This document shows positions 22,209 through 30,335 of a stretch of DNA of 35,861 bases, piece after piece. The translations under genes were made by a program, and so were the position numbers. Within the stretch, counting starts at the first letter, position 1, and each line of letters begins with the position of its first letter. Source of the stretch: Minisyncoccota bacterium (GTDB lineage Bacteria; Patescibacteriota; Microgenomatia; UBA1400; PJMF01); NCBI GenBank assembly GCA_018657765.1, contig JABHWM010000007.1, positions 1 through 35,861 on the forward strand. Reading direction: 5' to 3'. The notes under the pieces are model-generated. The model did no database searches. It was given only the letters and a program-made list of their open reading frames with translations, and was not told the DNA's origin.

Positions 22209-23102
22209 ATGAATAGTAAAAAAGGAATTTCTCTAATTCTTCTCTCAGCACTAATGTTTGGTAGTTATGGAATTTGGTCACGTCTTATGGGTGGCTACTT
22301 TGATGTTTTTTATCAAGGTTGGACTAGAGCTCTTATTATTACCGTTTTATTATTTCCTTTTTTATATTTGAAGAAGCAATTAGTTTTAATAAAGAAAAAT
22401 GATATGCGTTGGTTTATAACTTACCTTTGTTTTACGTCATTTACACAAGCTCCTTTATATTATGCATATAACCACATGGATATTGGGACTGCAACAGTCC
22501 TTTTTTTCGCAACGATGCTTCTTACAATGTATAGTTTTGGTTTTATCTTTTTAGGTGAAAAATTATCAAAAGTAAAAATCATGGCATTTATTATTGCCTG
22601 TGCTGGTTTGTTTGTTAGTTTTTCTTTTTCACTTACAGCTTTTTCTTTGCTAGCAGCGTTTATGGCAATTCTTAATGGTGTAGCTAGTGGAGGAGAAGTC
22701 TCTTCCTCAAAAAAACTTTCAGGCACTTATTCAGCTCTTTATATTACTTGGTTAAGTTGGGTTATTATTTTGATTACTAATTTACCAGTATCATTACTAT
22801 TGGGTGAAGTTCAGCACTTACCGTCATTTTCAATAGTTTGGTTGTATCAATTGGGATATGTTATTGCTGGAATTGTTGGATTCTGGTCTATTATTGAAGG
22901 ATTAAAATATGTAGAGGCAAGTATTGGAGGGTTGATCGGTTTATTAGAAGTAGTTTTTAGTATCGTTTTTGGAATTATTATTTTCTCTGAAGGGTTAAAT
23001 ATGCGTAGTGGACTGGGTGCTTTGTTAGTACTCTCTGCAGCATCATTGCCTCATATTGCAGAAATTTATAGGAATAAATTTAGCTTAAAAAGCAGTTCCT
23101 AA
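22209..23102 (+). CDS. EamA/DMT-superfamily transporter
   Basis: A 297-residue inner-membrane protein with about ten helices in two EamA-type halves: GISLILLSALMFGSYGIWSR at the start, TATVLFFATMLLTMYSFGFIFLGEKLSK at the end of the first half, and YVEASIGGLIGLLEVVFSIVFGIIIFSEGL at the end of the second, the classic drug/metabolite transporter pattern. It moves a small metabolite or drug, unidentified. AGAAAGA precedes the ATG, nine bp after the SDR, so it ends this operon. Confidence 0.9.
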   Translation: MNSKKGISLILLSALMFGSYGIWSRLMGGYFDVFYQGWTRALIITVLLFPFLYLKKQLVLIKKNDMRWFITYLCFTSFTQAPLYYAYNHMDIGTATVLFFATMLLTMYSFGFIFLGEKLSKVKIMAFIIACAGLFVSFSFSLTAFSLLAAFMAILNGVASGGEVSSSKKLSGTYSALYITWLSWVIILITNLPVSLLLGEVQHLPSFSIVWLYQLGYVIAGIVGFWSIIEGLKYVEASIGGLIGLLEVVFSIVFGIIIFSEGLNMRSGLGALLVLSAASLPHIAEIYRNKFSLKSSS

Positions 23103-23127
23103 CATCCTCAATTACAGGTAGTTTTTC

Positions 23128-23145
23128 ATTTTTAACCCATACATA
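23128..23145 (+). repeat. Intergenic motif, copy 3
   Basis: ATTTTTAACCCATACATA, 118 bp before the start at 23246, in the same relative place as copies 1 and 2. No tRNA-like fragment precedes this one. Confidence 0.4.
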
Positions 23146-23245
23146 AATTTATATTCAACTAAATATATGTTTTTTACCTTTAGAGTATGGAAAATCATAA
23201 AAAGGCGTTACAATGAATGCATATAATAATTAAGGGAAGGTAGCC

Positions 23246-23437
23246 ATGGTTACAGGATACTGCGTGAAATGTAAGAAAAAAGGCGTTGAATTGTCAGCAC
23301 CAGGGATTCACAAAACTAAAAAAGGTGGCTTTATGGCCAAAGGGAAGCACGAGGAGTGTGGAACAACTGTTTGTGCAATGATGTCTAAAGGCAATGCACT
23401 AAAGGCAATAGAAAACGGCGCAACAAAAGAGTACTAA
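23246..23437 (+). CDS. DUF5679 zinc-ribbon protein
   Basis: A 63-residue protein with YCVKCKKKGVEL at the start and GKHEECGTTVC, a Cys pair plus a second Cys/His cluster typical of the small DUF5679 zinc ribbons found in CPR and related bacteria. Function is not known; nucleic-acid binding is often assumed. It has a TATAAT at 23223-23228, a strong AGGGAAGG site 6 bp before the ATG and a strong terminator after the stop, so it is a separate, probably well-expressed unit. Confidence 0.85.
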   Translation: MVTGYCVKCKKKGVELSAPGIHKTKKGGFMAKGKHEECGTTVCAMMSKGNALKAIENGATKEY

Positions 23438-23464
23438 ACTTCTAACTGACTTACAAAAAAAACT

Positions 23465-23497
23465 AGGACTCTATTCCGCAAGGATAGAGTCCTTTTT
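23465..23497 (+). terminator. Strong terminator after DUF5679
   Basis: AGGACTCTAT (23465-23474) and ATAGAGTCCT (23484-23493) form a perfect 10-bp stem with a 9-nt loop, followed by a T run. The best terminator in the window. Confidence 0.93.
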
Positions 23498-23573
23498 CAT
23501 TTAAGGTATTTTGATACTCTTGTTGAACCACAGAACTTATTTTAAAAAAATTTCTAGTTATCAGGGTTGCAAG

Positions 23574-23618
23574 TTGACAATATTTTTATATTCAGTTATA
23601 GTTCGATAATTATCAAAC
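23574..23618 (+). promoter_or_regulatory. arsR promoter and operator
   Basis: TTGACA (23574-23579), a 17-bp spacer and TATAGT (23597-23602) form a near-consensus promoter. A palindrome GTTCGATAATTATCAAAC (23601-23618) covers the end of the -10 and the start point, the usual position of an ArsR-family operator. The ATG follows 9 bp later. Confidence 0.8.
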
Positions 23619-23627
23619 TGTTTTTTT

Positions 23628-23954
23628 ATGAAAAATAATAAAAATAAAATTACCAAAGTGTTCAAAGCGTTATCTGATGCCAATCGTTTGAGTATTCTAG
23701 AAGAAACATGCGCCATTGGAAATAAATGTAGTGCTGGAGAAGAATCATGTGTTCCAGGATCATGTGTTAAGAATATCACTGAGGATTCTGGTCTTTCAAA
23801 ATCTACAATCTCTCATCACCTAAAAACTCTAATTGATGCTGATTTAATTTCTACTAAGAAAGAAGGTAAATATGTTTTATGTGAAGTCAATGAAGATATG
23901 CTAGATGAATTAATTAAATATATTAATAGTATAAAAAAAAGGACTAACTTATGA
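23628..23954 (+). CDS. arsR: ArsR-family metalloregulator
   Basis: A 108-residue winged-helix repressor. N-terminal ITKVFKALSDANRLSILE is the standard ArsR start, and the recognition helix lies in GLSKSTISHHLKTLIDADLI, followed by the wing KKEGKYVLCEV. A Cys-rich insertion (Cys28, 34, 41 and 46) lies before the recognition helix, near the As(III) site of ArsR-type repressors, though the spacing is not the E. coli CVC type. Binding of arsenite would release the operator overlapping its own promoter. Overlaps arsM by four bases. Confidence 0.92.
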   Translation: MKNNKNKITKVFKALSDANRLSILEETCAIGNKCSAGEESCVPGSCVKNITEDSGLSKSTISHHLKTLIDADLISTKKEGKYVLCEVNEDMLDELIKYINSIKKRTNL

Positions 23955-24724
23955 AGAACATTAATATTAAGAAAGCTGTAAGAGATAGCTATGCTAAGGT
24001 AGCTACTCAAAGTAATTCTAGTTGTTGTGGGGGAAGTTCTTGCTGTGGTAGTAAAAATAACCAGTCAAGAGCAGGCGAAGTGGGAAAGATGTTGGGCTAT
24101 AGTGAAGATCAGTTGGGATCAGTTCCTAGTGGTTCAAACCTTGGCTTGGGATGTGGAAATCCAGTTGCATTAGGAGAAATTAAAAAGGGTGATGTAGTTT
24201 TGGATCTTGGTTCTGGGGCAGGATTTGATGCCTTTTTAGCAGCGAGAAAAACTGGAGATTCTGGAAAAGTGATTGGAGTAGATTTTACTCACGAGATGAT
24301 TGAGAAGGCAAAGCAAAATGCCAAAAAAGGTGGTTATAAAAATGTAGAGTTTTTGTTTGGAGATATTGAGAGTTTGCCAGAAGAGATTAGTCCAGATTCA
24401 GTTGATATAATTATTAGTAATTGTGTAATTAATTTAGCTCCTAATAAAGAAAAAGTTTTTAAAGAAGCTTTTAGAGTATTGAAGACTGGTGGAAAAATGT
24501 ATGCATCAGATATTGTTTTATTAGAAGAACTTTCAAAGGAACAGAGGGAAGATAAAAATTTAATTTCCGACTGTATTGGAGGAGCAATTTTAAGAGATGA
24601 TTATATTTTAGAAATGGAAAAGGTTGGATTTAAAGTGAAAGTGATTGATGAAGATAAAGATATCTCCAAGAAACAATATGATGGTATGCCATTGGAGAGT
24701 TTAAAATTTGTGGCAATAAAATAA
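23951..24724 (+). CDS. arsM: Arsenite S-adenosylmethionine methyltransferase ArsM
   Basis: A 257-residue cytoplasmic enzyme that methylates As(III) to methylated, partly volatile forms. SAM motif VVLDLGSGAGFDAF (about residues 82-95). The three conserved Cys that bind arsenite are present: Cys68 in GLGCGNPV, Cys158 in ISNCVINL and Cys208 in SDCIGGA. The N-terminus has an extra Cys-pair stretch (SSCCGGSSCCGS), common in ArsM. Translationally coupled to arsR (ATGA). There is no arsenite pump (arsB/acr3) or arsC in the window, so methylation appears to be the local detoxification route. Confidence 0.95.
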   Translation: MKNINIKKAVRDSYAKVATQSNSSCCGGSSCCGSKNNQSRAGEVGKMLGYSEDQLGSVPSGSNLGLGCGNPVALGEIKKGDVVLDLGSGAGFDAFLAARKTGDSGKVIGVDFTHEMIEKAKQNAKKGGYKNVEFLFGDIESLPEEISPDSVDIIISNCVINLAPNKEKVFKEAFRVLKTGGKMYASDIVLLEELSKEQREDKNLISDCIGGAILRDDYILEMEKVGFKVKVIDEDKDISKKQYDGMPLESLKFVAIK

Positions 24725-24764
24725 GTTAACTTAATAAATTATAGTACGTTAGAGTTTTTTTTAT

Positions 24765-26390
24765 TTAGGATAGCTCAATAGTATCTCCACCCATTCTCTT
24801 AATGAAATAGGTATCGTGGGAGATATATAAAATACCACCTGAAAACTTTGTTAAAGAATTTTCTAGTTCTTCGATAGATGGTAGATCTAAATGGTTTGTA
24901 GGTTCATCCAAAATCAATAAGTTAGGATTTCCAACAAACATTTTTATTAGTTGAAAACGAGCTTTTTGTCCTCCAGAGAGTTCTCTTATTTTTTGTTTCC
25001 CTTCCAGTCTGGGATTAAATAGATATTGAGCCAAAAGTTTATATATTTCTTGATCAGTAATCGGTGCATTTTTATCTTCATAACTTTTTCTAATGGCATT
25101 TTCTAACGTCATATCTAAGTATTTATGATCGATTTCTTGTTCATATTCACCAATACGAAGATCTTGATTTAATTTAATATTTCCGTCTAGTATAGTTGCC
25201 TGGGGTTGCTTATTTTTAGAGAGAGAAAGAATTGTTTTCACTAAAGTACTTTTTCCTGCTCCATTCTTACCTTTAATGAAAAGACGTTGACCTTCTTTGA
25301 TTGAAAAGTTGAGGTTTTCAAAAACAGGTTCTTTATATCCAAGTGTTAATTTCTTTACAGACATTAATACCATACCAAAGCTTTTTTTTGTTGTAACTTT
25401 AATGTTAATGTTTTTCTCTTTAAATTTTTGGTATGAGTCAACAACTTTTTTATCAAGATCTCCAACAGCATTTTGATCTATCCAAAATGATGGTTTTACA
25501 GCTGCAGCTTTTATTTTTTCGTAGTCTTTGAGCCAATGGTCATATCGTGTTTTCCATTGTTTGCTTTTGGCTCTCATTTGTCGGCCCCATTCCATTCTTT
25601 TTTTGGCTTCTTTAAGCTGATTTAATTGATCTGAATAAAGTTTTACTGAACTGAGTGTTTGTATTGTATTTTGGGAAGTATAGTTTTTAAAATTTCCTTT
25701 AAAAGTATTGATTTTTTTATCTTTAAGCTCAATTATTTTTGTAACATGATGAAGAACATCACGATCATGGGTAATTACGAACACTGTTTGTTTAAGACTT
25801 CTGAGCCATGAAATAAATCGTTCTTTTCCTTGGAAATCCATGTGGTTAGTTGGTTCATCAACCAGTAGTAAATCAGATTTTGAAAACATTAGTTTGGTCA
25901 TTTCAATGTATCTTTTTTCTCCACCTGATAAATTAGCTAGTGGCTCTTGTGCTGATTTATCAGAAATATTAAAAGCAGCGAAGGTACTTAATATTGAACT
26001 CTCCAGGTTGAAGTAATTCAAATCAGTAAATTTTTCTAAGACTTTTAAATAACGATTCAGATTGGTACTAGTTCCAGCTTCATATTCATCGAGTACTTTT
26101 TTGTATTCAAAGTAGTTGGGTGCATTTTCCAGTACATACTGAAGTGGTGTTAGTTCACCTGTGTCGTGATGCTCTTGTTTGGTTAAGATAATCCTGGCAT
26201 TTTTTCTGGTAGATATTTCACCACTGAAATTTTGGTCTTCACCACTCAGCATTTTCAGAAGAGTTGTTTTTCCATGACCATTTCTACCAATTAAGGCGAT
26301 TTTTTCACCAGGCATGATTGTGAACTTCAAATCCTGAAAAAGAATTTTTGCTCCAATTGATTTAGTAAGGTTTACAGCATTAAGTAACAT
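24765..26390 (-). CDS. ABC-F family ATPase
   Basis: A 541-residue protein with two ABC domains and no membrane helix. Domain 1: Walker A GRNGHGKTT, signature LSGGEKRYIEM, Walker B LLLVDEPTNHMD. Domain 2: GKNGAGKST, LSGGQKARFQL, LLILDEPTNHLDL. The linker of about 100 residues is basic and helical (LKEAKKRMEWGRQMRAKSKQW), the part that reaches into the ribosome in ABC-F factors. Such proteins either rescue stalled ribosomes or protect them from antibiotics; the sequence alone does not decide. The promoter lies in a palindrome just upstream. Divergent from the broken DHFR-like gene and convergent with arsM. Confidence 0.92.
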   Translation of the reverse strand: MLLNAVNLTKSIGAKILFQDLKFTIMPGEKIALIGRNGHGKTTLLKMLSGEDQNFSGEISTRKNARIILTKQEHHDTGELTPLQYVLENAPNYFEYKKVLDEYEAGTSTNLNRYLKVLEKFTDLNYFNLESSILSTFAAFNISDKSAQEPLANLSGGEKRYIEMTKLMFSKSDLLLVDEPTNHMDFQGKERFISWLRSLKQTVFVITHDRDVLHHVTKIIELKDKKINTFKGNFKNYTSQNTIQTLSSVKLYSDQLNQLKEAKKRMEWGRQMRAKSKQWKTRYDHWLKDYEKIKAAAVKPSFWIDQNAVGDLDKKVVDSYQKFKEKNINIKVTTKKSFGMVLMSVKKLTLGYKEPVFENLNFSIKEGQRLFIKGKNGAGKSTLVKTILSLSKNKQPQATILDGNIKLNQDLRIGEYEQEIDHKYLDMTLENAIRKSYEDKNAPITDQEIYKLLAQYLFNPRLEGKQKIRELSGGQKARFQLIKMFVGNPNLLILDEPTNHLDLPSIEELENSLTKFSGGILYISHDTYFIKRMGGDTIELS

Positions 26391-26393
26391 GAA

Positions 26394-26428
26394 GAAGCTA
26401 TTATAGCTTCCTTTCGAGTAATTTACTC
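26394..26428. promoter_or_regulatory. Two palindromes between divergent promoters
   Basis: GAAGCTATTATAGCTTC (26394-26410) is perfect around one central base and contains, on the minus strand, the TATAAT of the ABC-F gene, 9 bp before its ATG. GAGTAATTTACTC (26416-26428) is a second perfect palindrome. Both could be operators. Confidence 0.5.
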
Positions 26429-26459
26429 ATTAAATTATCTTTCTGCTATACTTTTATTT

Positions 26460-26979
26460 ATGACTAGAATAATTCTATACATTGCTCAAAGTATTGATGG
26501 TTATATAGCTGGACCAGATGGTGGTGTTGGATGGCTGGATGAGTTCAATAATGGGCAAGAAGATTATGGATATAAAGAGAATTAATTTTAATATTCAAGG
26601 ATCAAATACTTATAAACAAGTTCTAGATTTTGATATTCCATGGCCTTATAAATCAAAATCTCATATTATTACAAATCAAAAATTAAAAAAACCCAAGAAC
26701 TCAGACATTGAGTTCCATAGTGGTGATATAAAAAATATTGTTGAAAAAATAAAAAAAACCACAAAAAAAGATATTTGGCTTATTGGTGGTGCTAGTTTGA
26801 CTCAAAGTTTTTTAAAAGAATCTTTAATAGATGAAATGATAATTTTTACAATGCCAATTCTTTTGGGGTCAGGGATATCTTTGTTTGGAACAAGTGGCAG
26901 CCCAATAAAAGCAACATTAAAAAGCTCAGAAAAATATAAATCTGGAGTAGTTCAAAATCACTATTTTATAAAAAAATAG
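26460..26979 (+). pseudogene. Dihydrofolate reductase-like (RibD C-terminal) protein, frameshifted
   Basis: The ATG at 26460, seven bases after TATACT, opens MTRIILYIAQSIDGYIAGPDG and continues to DYGYKEN, then TAA (26583-26585). The rest of the same domain continues in the next frame: GSNTYKQVLDFDIPWPYKSK, DIWLIGGASLTQSFLKESLIDE, MPILLGSGISLF, ending at 26979. The two parts fit one member of the COG0262 family with a small deletion and frame change around 26575-26605. Such proteins are reductases of folate-like or pyrimidine substrates. Either a decaying gene or a sequencing error; the promoter is intact. Confidence 0.85.
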
Positions 26980-27032
26980 TATTTTTAATTAATTAACATA
27001 TTTTTAGATTAAATACACGAAAGAATAAAATC

Positions 27033-27827
27033 ATGATGAAAAAGACAGCTTTAATAACAGGTGCCAGTAGTGGAATAGGAAAAGAGCTATCTAGGATACA
27101 TGCCTCAAAAGGAGGTGACTTGGTTATTGTTGCTAGAAGAAAAGATAAGTTGGATAAATTAAAATCAGAGTTAGAAAGAAAATATAAAATTAATGTAACT
27201 GTTATTTCCAAGGATCTTAGTGATATTAATTCTGCTAAAGAAATTTATGACCAGGTCAAATCAGATAATATTAAAGTAGATTATCTTATGAATAATGCAG
27301 GATTTGGAGGACAAGGTAACTTTCATGAAAGAGACTGGGAAAATGATTTGGACATGATGAATGTTAATATGGTTACATTAACAGCTCTTACTAGATTTTT
27401 TCTAGAAGACTTTGTTAAAAGAAATGAAGGTAAAATCATGAATACTTCATCAGTGGCGGCTTTTATGCCAGGGCCACTGCAAGCTGTTTATTTTGCTTCC
27501 AAAGCTTATGTTTTATCATTGAGCAATGCAATCGCACAGGAGCTGAGTGATACTAATATTACTGTGACAGCATTAATACCTGGTGCTACCAAAACAGAGT
27601 TTTCAAAAGTATCAGGAATGGATAAAACTTCATTGTTTAGAGACTCAGTAAGTGCCCAAAGTGTGGCTAGAGAAGGCTATAGTGGTATGATTAATGGTGA
27701 TTTGGACGTTATAGCAGGAGTTACAGGGATTAGAAAATTACAGATGAAAATCATTTCTTTAATTCCCAAAAAATTTATATTGAAAAATATTCACAAATTA
27801 CAGAAAGTTAATGAACATGAAAAATAA
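27033..27827 (+). CDS. Short-chain dehydrogenase/reductase
   Basis: A 264-residue classical SDR with TGASSGIGK (cofactor), VARRKDKLDKL (Arg pair, NADP preference), MNNAGFGGQG, Ser in MNTSSVAAF, Y-x-x-x-K in VYFASKAYVLS and PGATKTEFS. The C-terminal 40 residues (KLQMKIISLIPKKFILKNIHK) form a basic, hydrophobic helix that may lie on the membrane, as in the DltE/YqjQ-like SDR group. ATG 27036 is an equally possible start. The end overlaps the next gene by 11-17 bp. Confidence 0.9.
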   Translation: MMKKTALITGASSGIGKELSRIHASKGGDLVIVARRKDKLDKLKSELERKYKINVTVISKDLSDINSAKEIYDQVKSDNIKVDYLMNNAGFGGQGNFHERDWENDLDMMNVNMVTLTALTRFFLEDFVKRNEGKIMNTSSVAAFMPGPLQAVYFASKAYVLSLSNAIAQELSDTNITVTALIPGATKTEFSKVSGMDKTSLFRDSVSAQSVAREGYSGMINGDLDVIAGVTGIRKLQMKIISLIPKKFILKNIHKLQKVNEHEK

Positions 27828-28110
27828 AAATAATTTTTGGTTCAAAAGAAAAAGATATGGTTTGGGCTGGGTACCTGTGACATGGCAAGGATGGTTGCTT
27901 ATTGTTATTGAAGTATTATTTTTGCTTTTATTATCAAAAGTTTTATTAAAAGATGTTCCAGAAAATACATATCAAAATGAAGTTGGTGTTTTTCTAGCCA
28001 TAGTTTTTTTATCTATATTAGTCCTAGTTTTTATTTCTCATAAAAAAGGTCCATCTCTCAAATGGCGTTGGGGTAAAAAGAAAACTGATAATTCAAAACT
28101 AGATTTTTAA
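27817..28110 (+). CDS. Small two-helix membrane protein with GWVPVTWQGW motif
   Basis: 97 residues from the second ATG (the first is at 27811). A basic Trp-rich start (FWFKRKRYGLGWVPVTWQGW) leads into helix 1 (LLIVIEVLFLLLLSKVLL), a short outside loop, helix 2 (VGVFLAIVFLSILVLVFI) and a basic tail ending KWRWGKKK. The GWGWxPxTWQGW-type motif recurs in small membrane proteins of CPR and some other bacteria, without known function. It overlaps the SDR end by 11 bp, so the two are co-transcribed and perhaps linked in function at the membrane. Confidence 0.8.
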   Translation: MKNKNNFWFKRKRYGLGWVPVTWQGWLLIVIEVLFLLLLSKVLLKDVPENTYQNEVGVFLAIVFLSILVLVFISHKKGPSLKWRWGKKKTDNSKLDF

Positions 28111-28149
28111 AAATTAAGTATTCTATTTTTATGTTGTATACTCATATTT

Positions 28150-28491
28150 ATGAGTAAAGAACGAATCTCTGAAGCAAAAGAATTTGCCCAAGATAACTTA
28201 CCAGCAATTATTGCGATTGCAGCAACTACAGCTGGTGCATCAATCATGTTACTTATTAGATATTATCGAAATAAAAGGAAGAAAGATCTTTTATCTGAGA
28301 ATGATTCTGATTTAGATACCTTAGACAAGATAGCTCAGACAGGTAGTGTTATACCAGCATTATTACTCGATACTGGTGAAGCAGTAATGGGTGCTATTCC
28401 AGAATCAGTTGAATTAGCAAATGAACTAGCAGAAGTTATACCTGATCCTGAAATGAAAAAAAATATGAAAACATTATCACAACAAGGTTAG
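28150..28491 (+). CDS. Small membrane protein, 113 aa
   Basis: No family recognised. A charged start is followed by one helix (LPAIIAIAATTAGASIMLLI, about 18-37), the basic stop-transfer RYYRNKRKK and a cytoplasmic acidic part with a short hydrophobic segment (VIPALLLDTGEAVMGAI). TATACT ends 7 bp before the ATG without Shine-Dalgarno. Confidence 0.65.
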   Translation: MSKERISEAKEFAQDNLPAIIAIAATTAGASIMLLIRYYRNKRKKDLLSENDSDLDTLDKIAQTGSVIPALLLDTGEAVMGAIPESVELANELAEVIPDPEMKKNMKTLSQQG

Positions 28492-28530
28492 AAAAAAATA
28501 TAGATTTTTAAAAATGATATAATACTTTTT

Positions 28531-28722
28531 ATGATAAAAAAGAAATTAAGAAGAAATATTGAAGATAGAAAAATAGCCGGTGTTGCTGCAGGTCTTGCTG
28601 ATTTTTTTGATGTTGATGTTATTTTATTTAGGTTAATATTTGTTCTAATGTTGTTACCAGGAGGTATCCCTGGTTTAGCTACTTACTTTGTTTGTTGGCT
28701 GGTAATTCCAGAAGATAAATAA
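28531..28722 (+). CDS. PspC-domain mini-protein
   Basis: 63 residues consisting only of a PspC domain: LRRNIEDRKIAGVAAGLADFFDVDVILFRLIFVLMLLPGG and a second hydrophobic segment ending YFVCWLVIPED. PspC domains sense or bind the membrane in phage-shock-type stress responses; the stand-alone form is common in Gram-positive and CPR bacteria. No PspA/LiaF partner is in the window. A TG-extended TATAAT ends 7 bp before the ATG. Confidence 0.92.
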   Translation: MIKKKLRRNIEDRKIAGVAAGLADFFDVDVILFRLIFVLMLLPGGIPGLATYFVCWLVIPEDK

Positions 28723-28753
28723 TTAATTCTGTTAGCTATTATTTTTAATTGAA

Positions 28754-29053
28754 ATGAAAAAAGAATACAAATTAAAAGAAAAAGTTTGGTTATATCCAGG
28801 AAGAGCTAGCTGGTATTTTGTAACAGTTCCGACTTCTATCGCCAAAGATATTGATTTCTTTTTTAGTATGTATAAGAGAGGCTGGGGTTCTTTACCTGTT
28901 AAAGTAACCGTTGGTGAGACACACTGGAGAACATCTATTTTTCCTGATAAAAAAACAGAGTCTTATCTTCTTCCATTAAAAGCTGAAATTCGCAAAAAAG
29001 AACAAATAAATAAAAATGATTTAATTTCTTTTGTTATGGAAATATCTTCCTAA
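28754..29053 (+). CDS. DUF1905 domain protein
   Basis: A 99-residue protein matching DUF1905: KEKVWLYPGRASWYFVTVPTSIAKDIDFFF, GWGSLPVKVTVGETHWRTSIFPDKKTESYLLPLKAEIRK, LISFVMEI. The fold is a small beta barrel of unknown role, sometimes fused to a YdeI-like domain. It is full length for the single-domain form. TATTAT lies 11 bp before the ATG. Confidence 0.88.
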   Translation: MKKEYKLKEKVWLYPGRASWYFVTVPTSIAKDIDFFFSMYKRGWGSLPVKVTVGETHWRTSIFPDKKTESYLLPLKAEIRKKEQINKNDLISFVMEISS

Positions 29054-29143
29054 TAGGATTTAATTATCGTTTTTGTAAGTATATAAGTTAATTTTTTTTG
29101 ATTATTTGTATAAGTATCTTATTAAATGCTAAGATACTTTTAT

Positions 29144-29719
29144 ATGAAAAAACAATCTCAAGCTGGCAAAGTTTTGCCTATCTTAATAATTTTGGTAGTT
29201 ATAGTTTTTATTGGTGGATTTTTAATTTATTCTGATAAACAGAAAAATGAAAATAATCTTTCAATGTTACCTACAAAAATGGATGATAAAGAATCAGATG
29301 AAACTGCAATCGAAAAAGGGCCTGAGCAAGAAGCAGCTTCAGCAATGAAAAAAGAATCAGAAGTAATGGAGTATCAATTCAGTGGACAACTAAGTGATGT
29401 TACTGATGGAGATAGTTCTGGTGTAGCAAAATCTAATTTTGAAAATGGTTTGTATAGTATGGTTGCTACTTTTGAAGATTTACCAGATCCCACTGGAACT
29501 GATTTTTATGAGGGTTGGGTAGTCAGGAAAGGTGATGATTTTAGTGTTATCAGTACGGGTAAAGCAGAAATAGTTGGTGGCCAATATATTAATCAATATA
29601 GTTTTGATGAAGACCTAACTGATCATACGTTCTATGTTCTAACTATTGAGCCAGATGATGGTGATCCAGCTCCAGCAGATCATATTCTTGAAGGAACTAT
29701 GAGTAAATTGTCTAATTAA
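29144..29719 (+). CDS. Membrane-anchored extracytoplasmic protein, anti-sigma/DM13-like fold?
   Basis: 191 residues. N-terminal helix VLPILIILVVIVFIGGFLIY (about 11-30), an acidic linker rich in Glu, Lys and Ala, then a beta-rich domain of about 110 residues with YQFSGQLSDVTDGDSSGVAKS, YSMVATFEDLPDPTGTDFYEGWVVR and HTFYVLTIEPDDGDPAPADHILEGT. The FYEGWVV and LTIEPDDGDPAPADHILEG parts resemble the extracellular domain of RskA-type anti-sigma proteins and DM13-like domains, but no sigma-binding part is present. ATG 29144 follows GATACT by 5 bp. Its neighbours are thiol-redox proteins, so an envelope role is likely. Confidence 0.65.
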   Translation: MKKQSQAGKVLPILIILVVIVFIGGFLIYSDKQKNENNLSMLPTKMDDKESDETAIEKGPEQEAASAMKKESEVMEYQFSGQLSDVTDGDSSGVAKSNFENGLYSMVATFEDLPDPTGTDFYEGWVVRKGDDFSVISTGKAEIVGGQYINQYSFDEDLTDHTFYVLTIEPDDGDPAPADHILEGTMSKLSN

Positions 29720-29827
29720 GATAGTTTCTTTTTTAGTAATTACACTTACAAAGATCAGCTTATTTCTACTATATACTTAAATTATTGTATAAGACCCTTT
29801 TATAAAATATAAAAAGAAAGCTCTCTT

Positions 29828-30322
29828 GTGAAAAGTAATTTATTATTTATTCTGTTTATTATCTTCTTGGGTGGAATTGGAGTATATATCTTTAAAAATA
29901 ATAGCTCTCCAGAGATAGCTAAAGATAGAATGGTTAAAGAGGTGATGGTCCCAAAAACATCAGTTAATTCAGAAGAAAAAATGGCAATAGATAAAAAAGA
30001 TGATAGATATGTTGATTTTTCTACTGAAATATTAAATGAAACAAAAGATACTCGCCGTGTTTTATTTTTTAATGCCAATTGGTGTCCTACTTGTAAATCA
30101 GCGAGAGAAAGTTTTACTGAAAATATCTCCAAAATTCCTAGTGATGTCACTATCATAGTTGTTAGTTATAACGATGATGATGTAACAAAAGAAGAAAAAG
30201 AATTAGCCAAAAAATATGGAATAACTTATCAACACACTTTTGTTCAGATAGATGATCAAGGAAGTGAAATATCCAAATGGAATGGTGGTGAAATTAATGA
30301 GTTACTAAGTAACTTAAAGTAA
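29828..30322 (+). CDS. Membrane-anchored thioredoxin-like protein
   Basis: 164 residues starting at GTG. N-terminal anchor LLFILFIIFLGGIGVYIF, a linker, then a thioredoxin domain with active site ANWCPTCKSARESF (near residue 84), GITYQHTFVQIDDQG (cis-Pro region not typical) and a short end. WCPTC is the pattern of extracytoplasmic reducing thioredoxins. It probably works outside the membrane with the CcdA/DipZ protein 13 bp downstream, passing electrons to substrate proteins or to a peroxiredoxin. AAAGAAAG lies upstream of the GTG. Confidence 0.88.
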   Translation: MKSNLLFILFIIFLGGIGVYIFKNNSSPEIAKDRMVKEVMVPKTSVNSEEKMAIDKKDDRYVDFSTEILNETKDTRRVLFFNANWCPTCKSARESFTENISKIPSDVTIIVVSYNDDDVTKEEKELAKKYGITYQHTFVQIDDQGSEISKWNGGEINELLSNLK

Positions 30323-30335
30323 GGAGATTAAATAA

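Noticed and set aside
19605..23145. Integron attC sites
   Set aside because: The shared motif is short, has no R/L core-site symmetry, and no integrase is encoded here.
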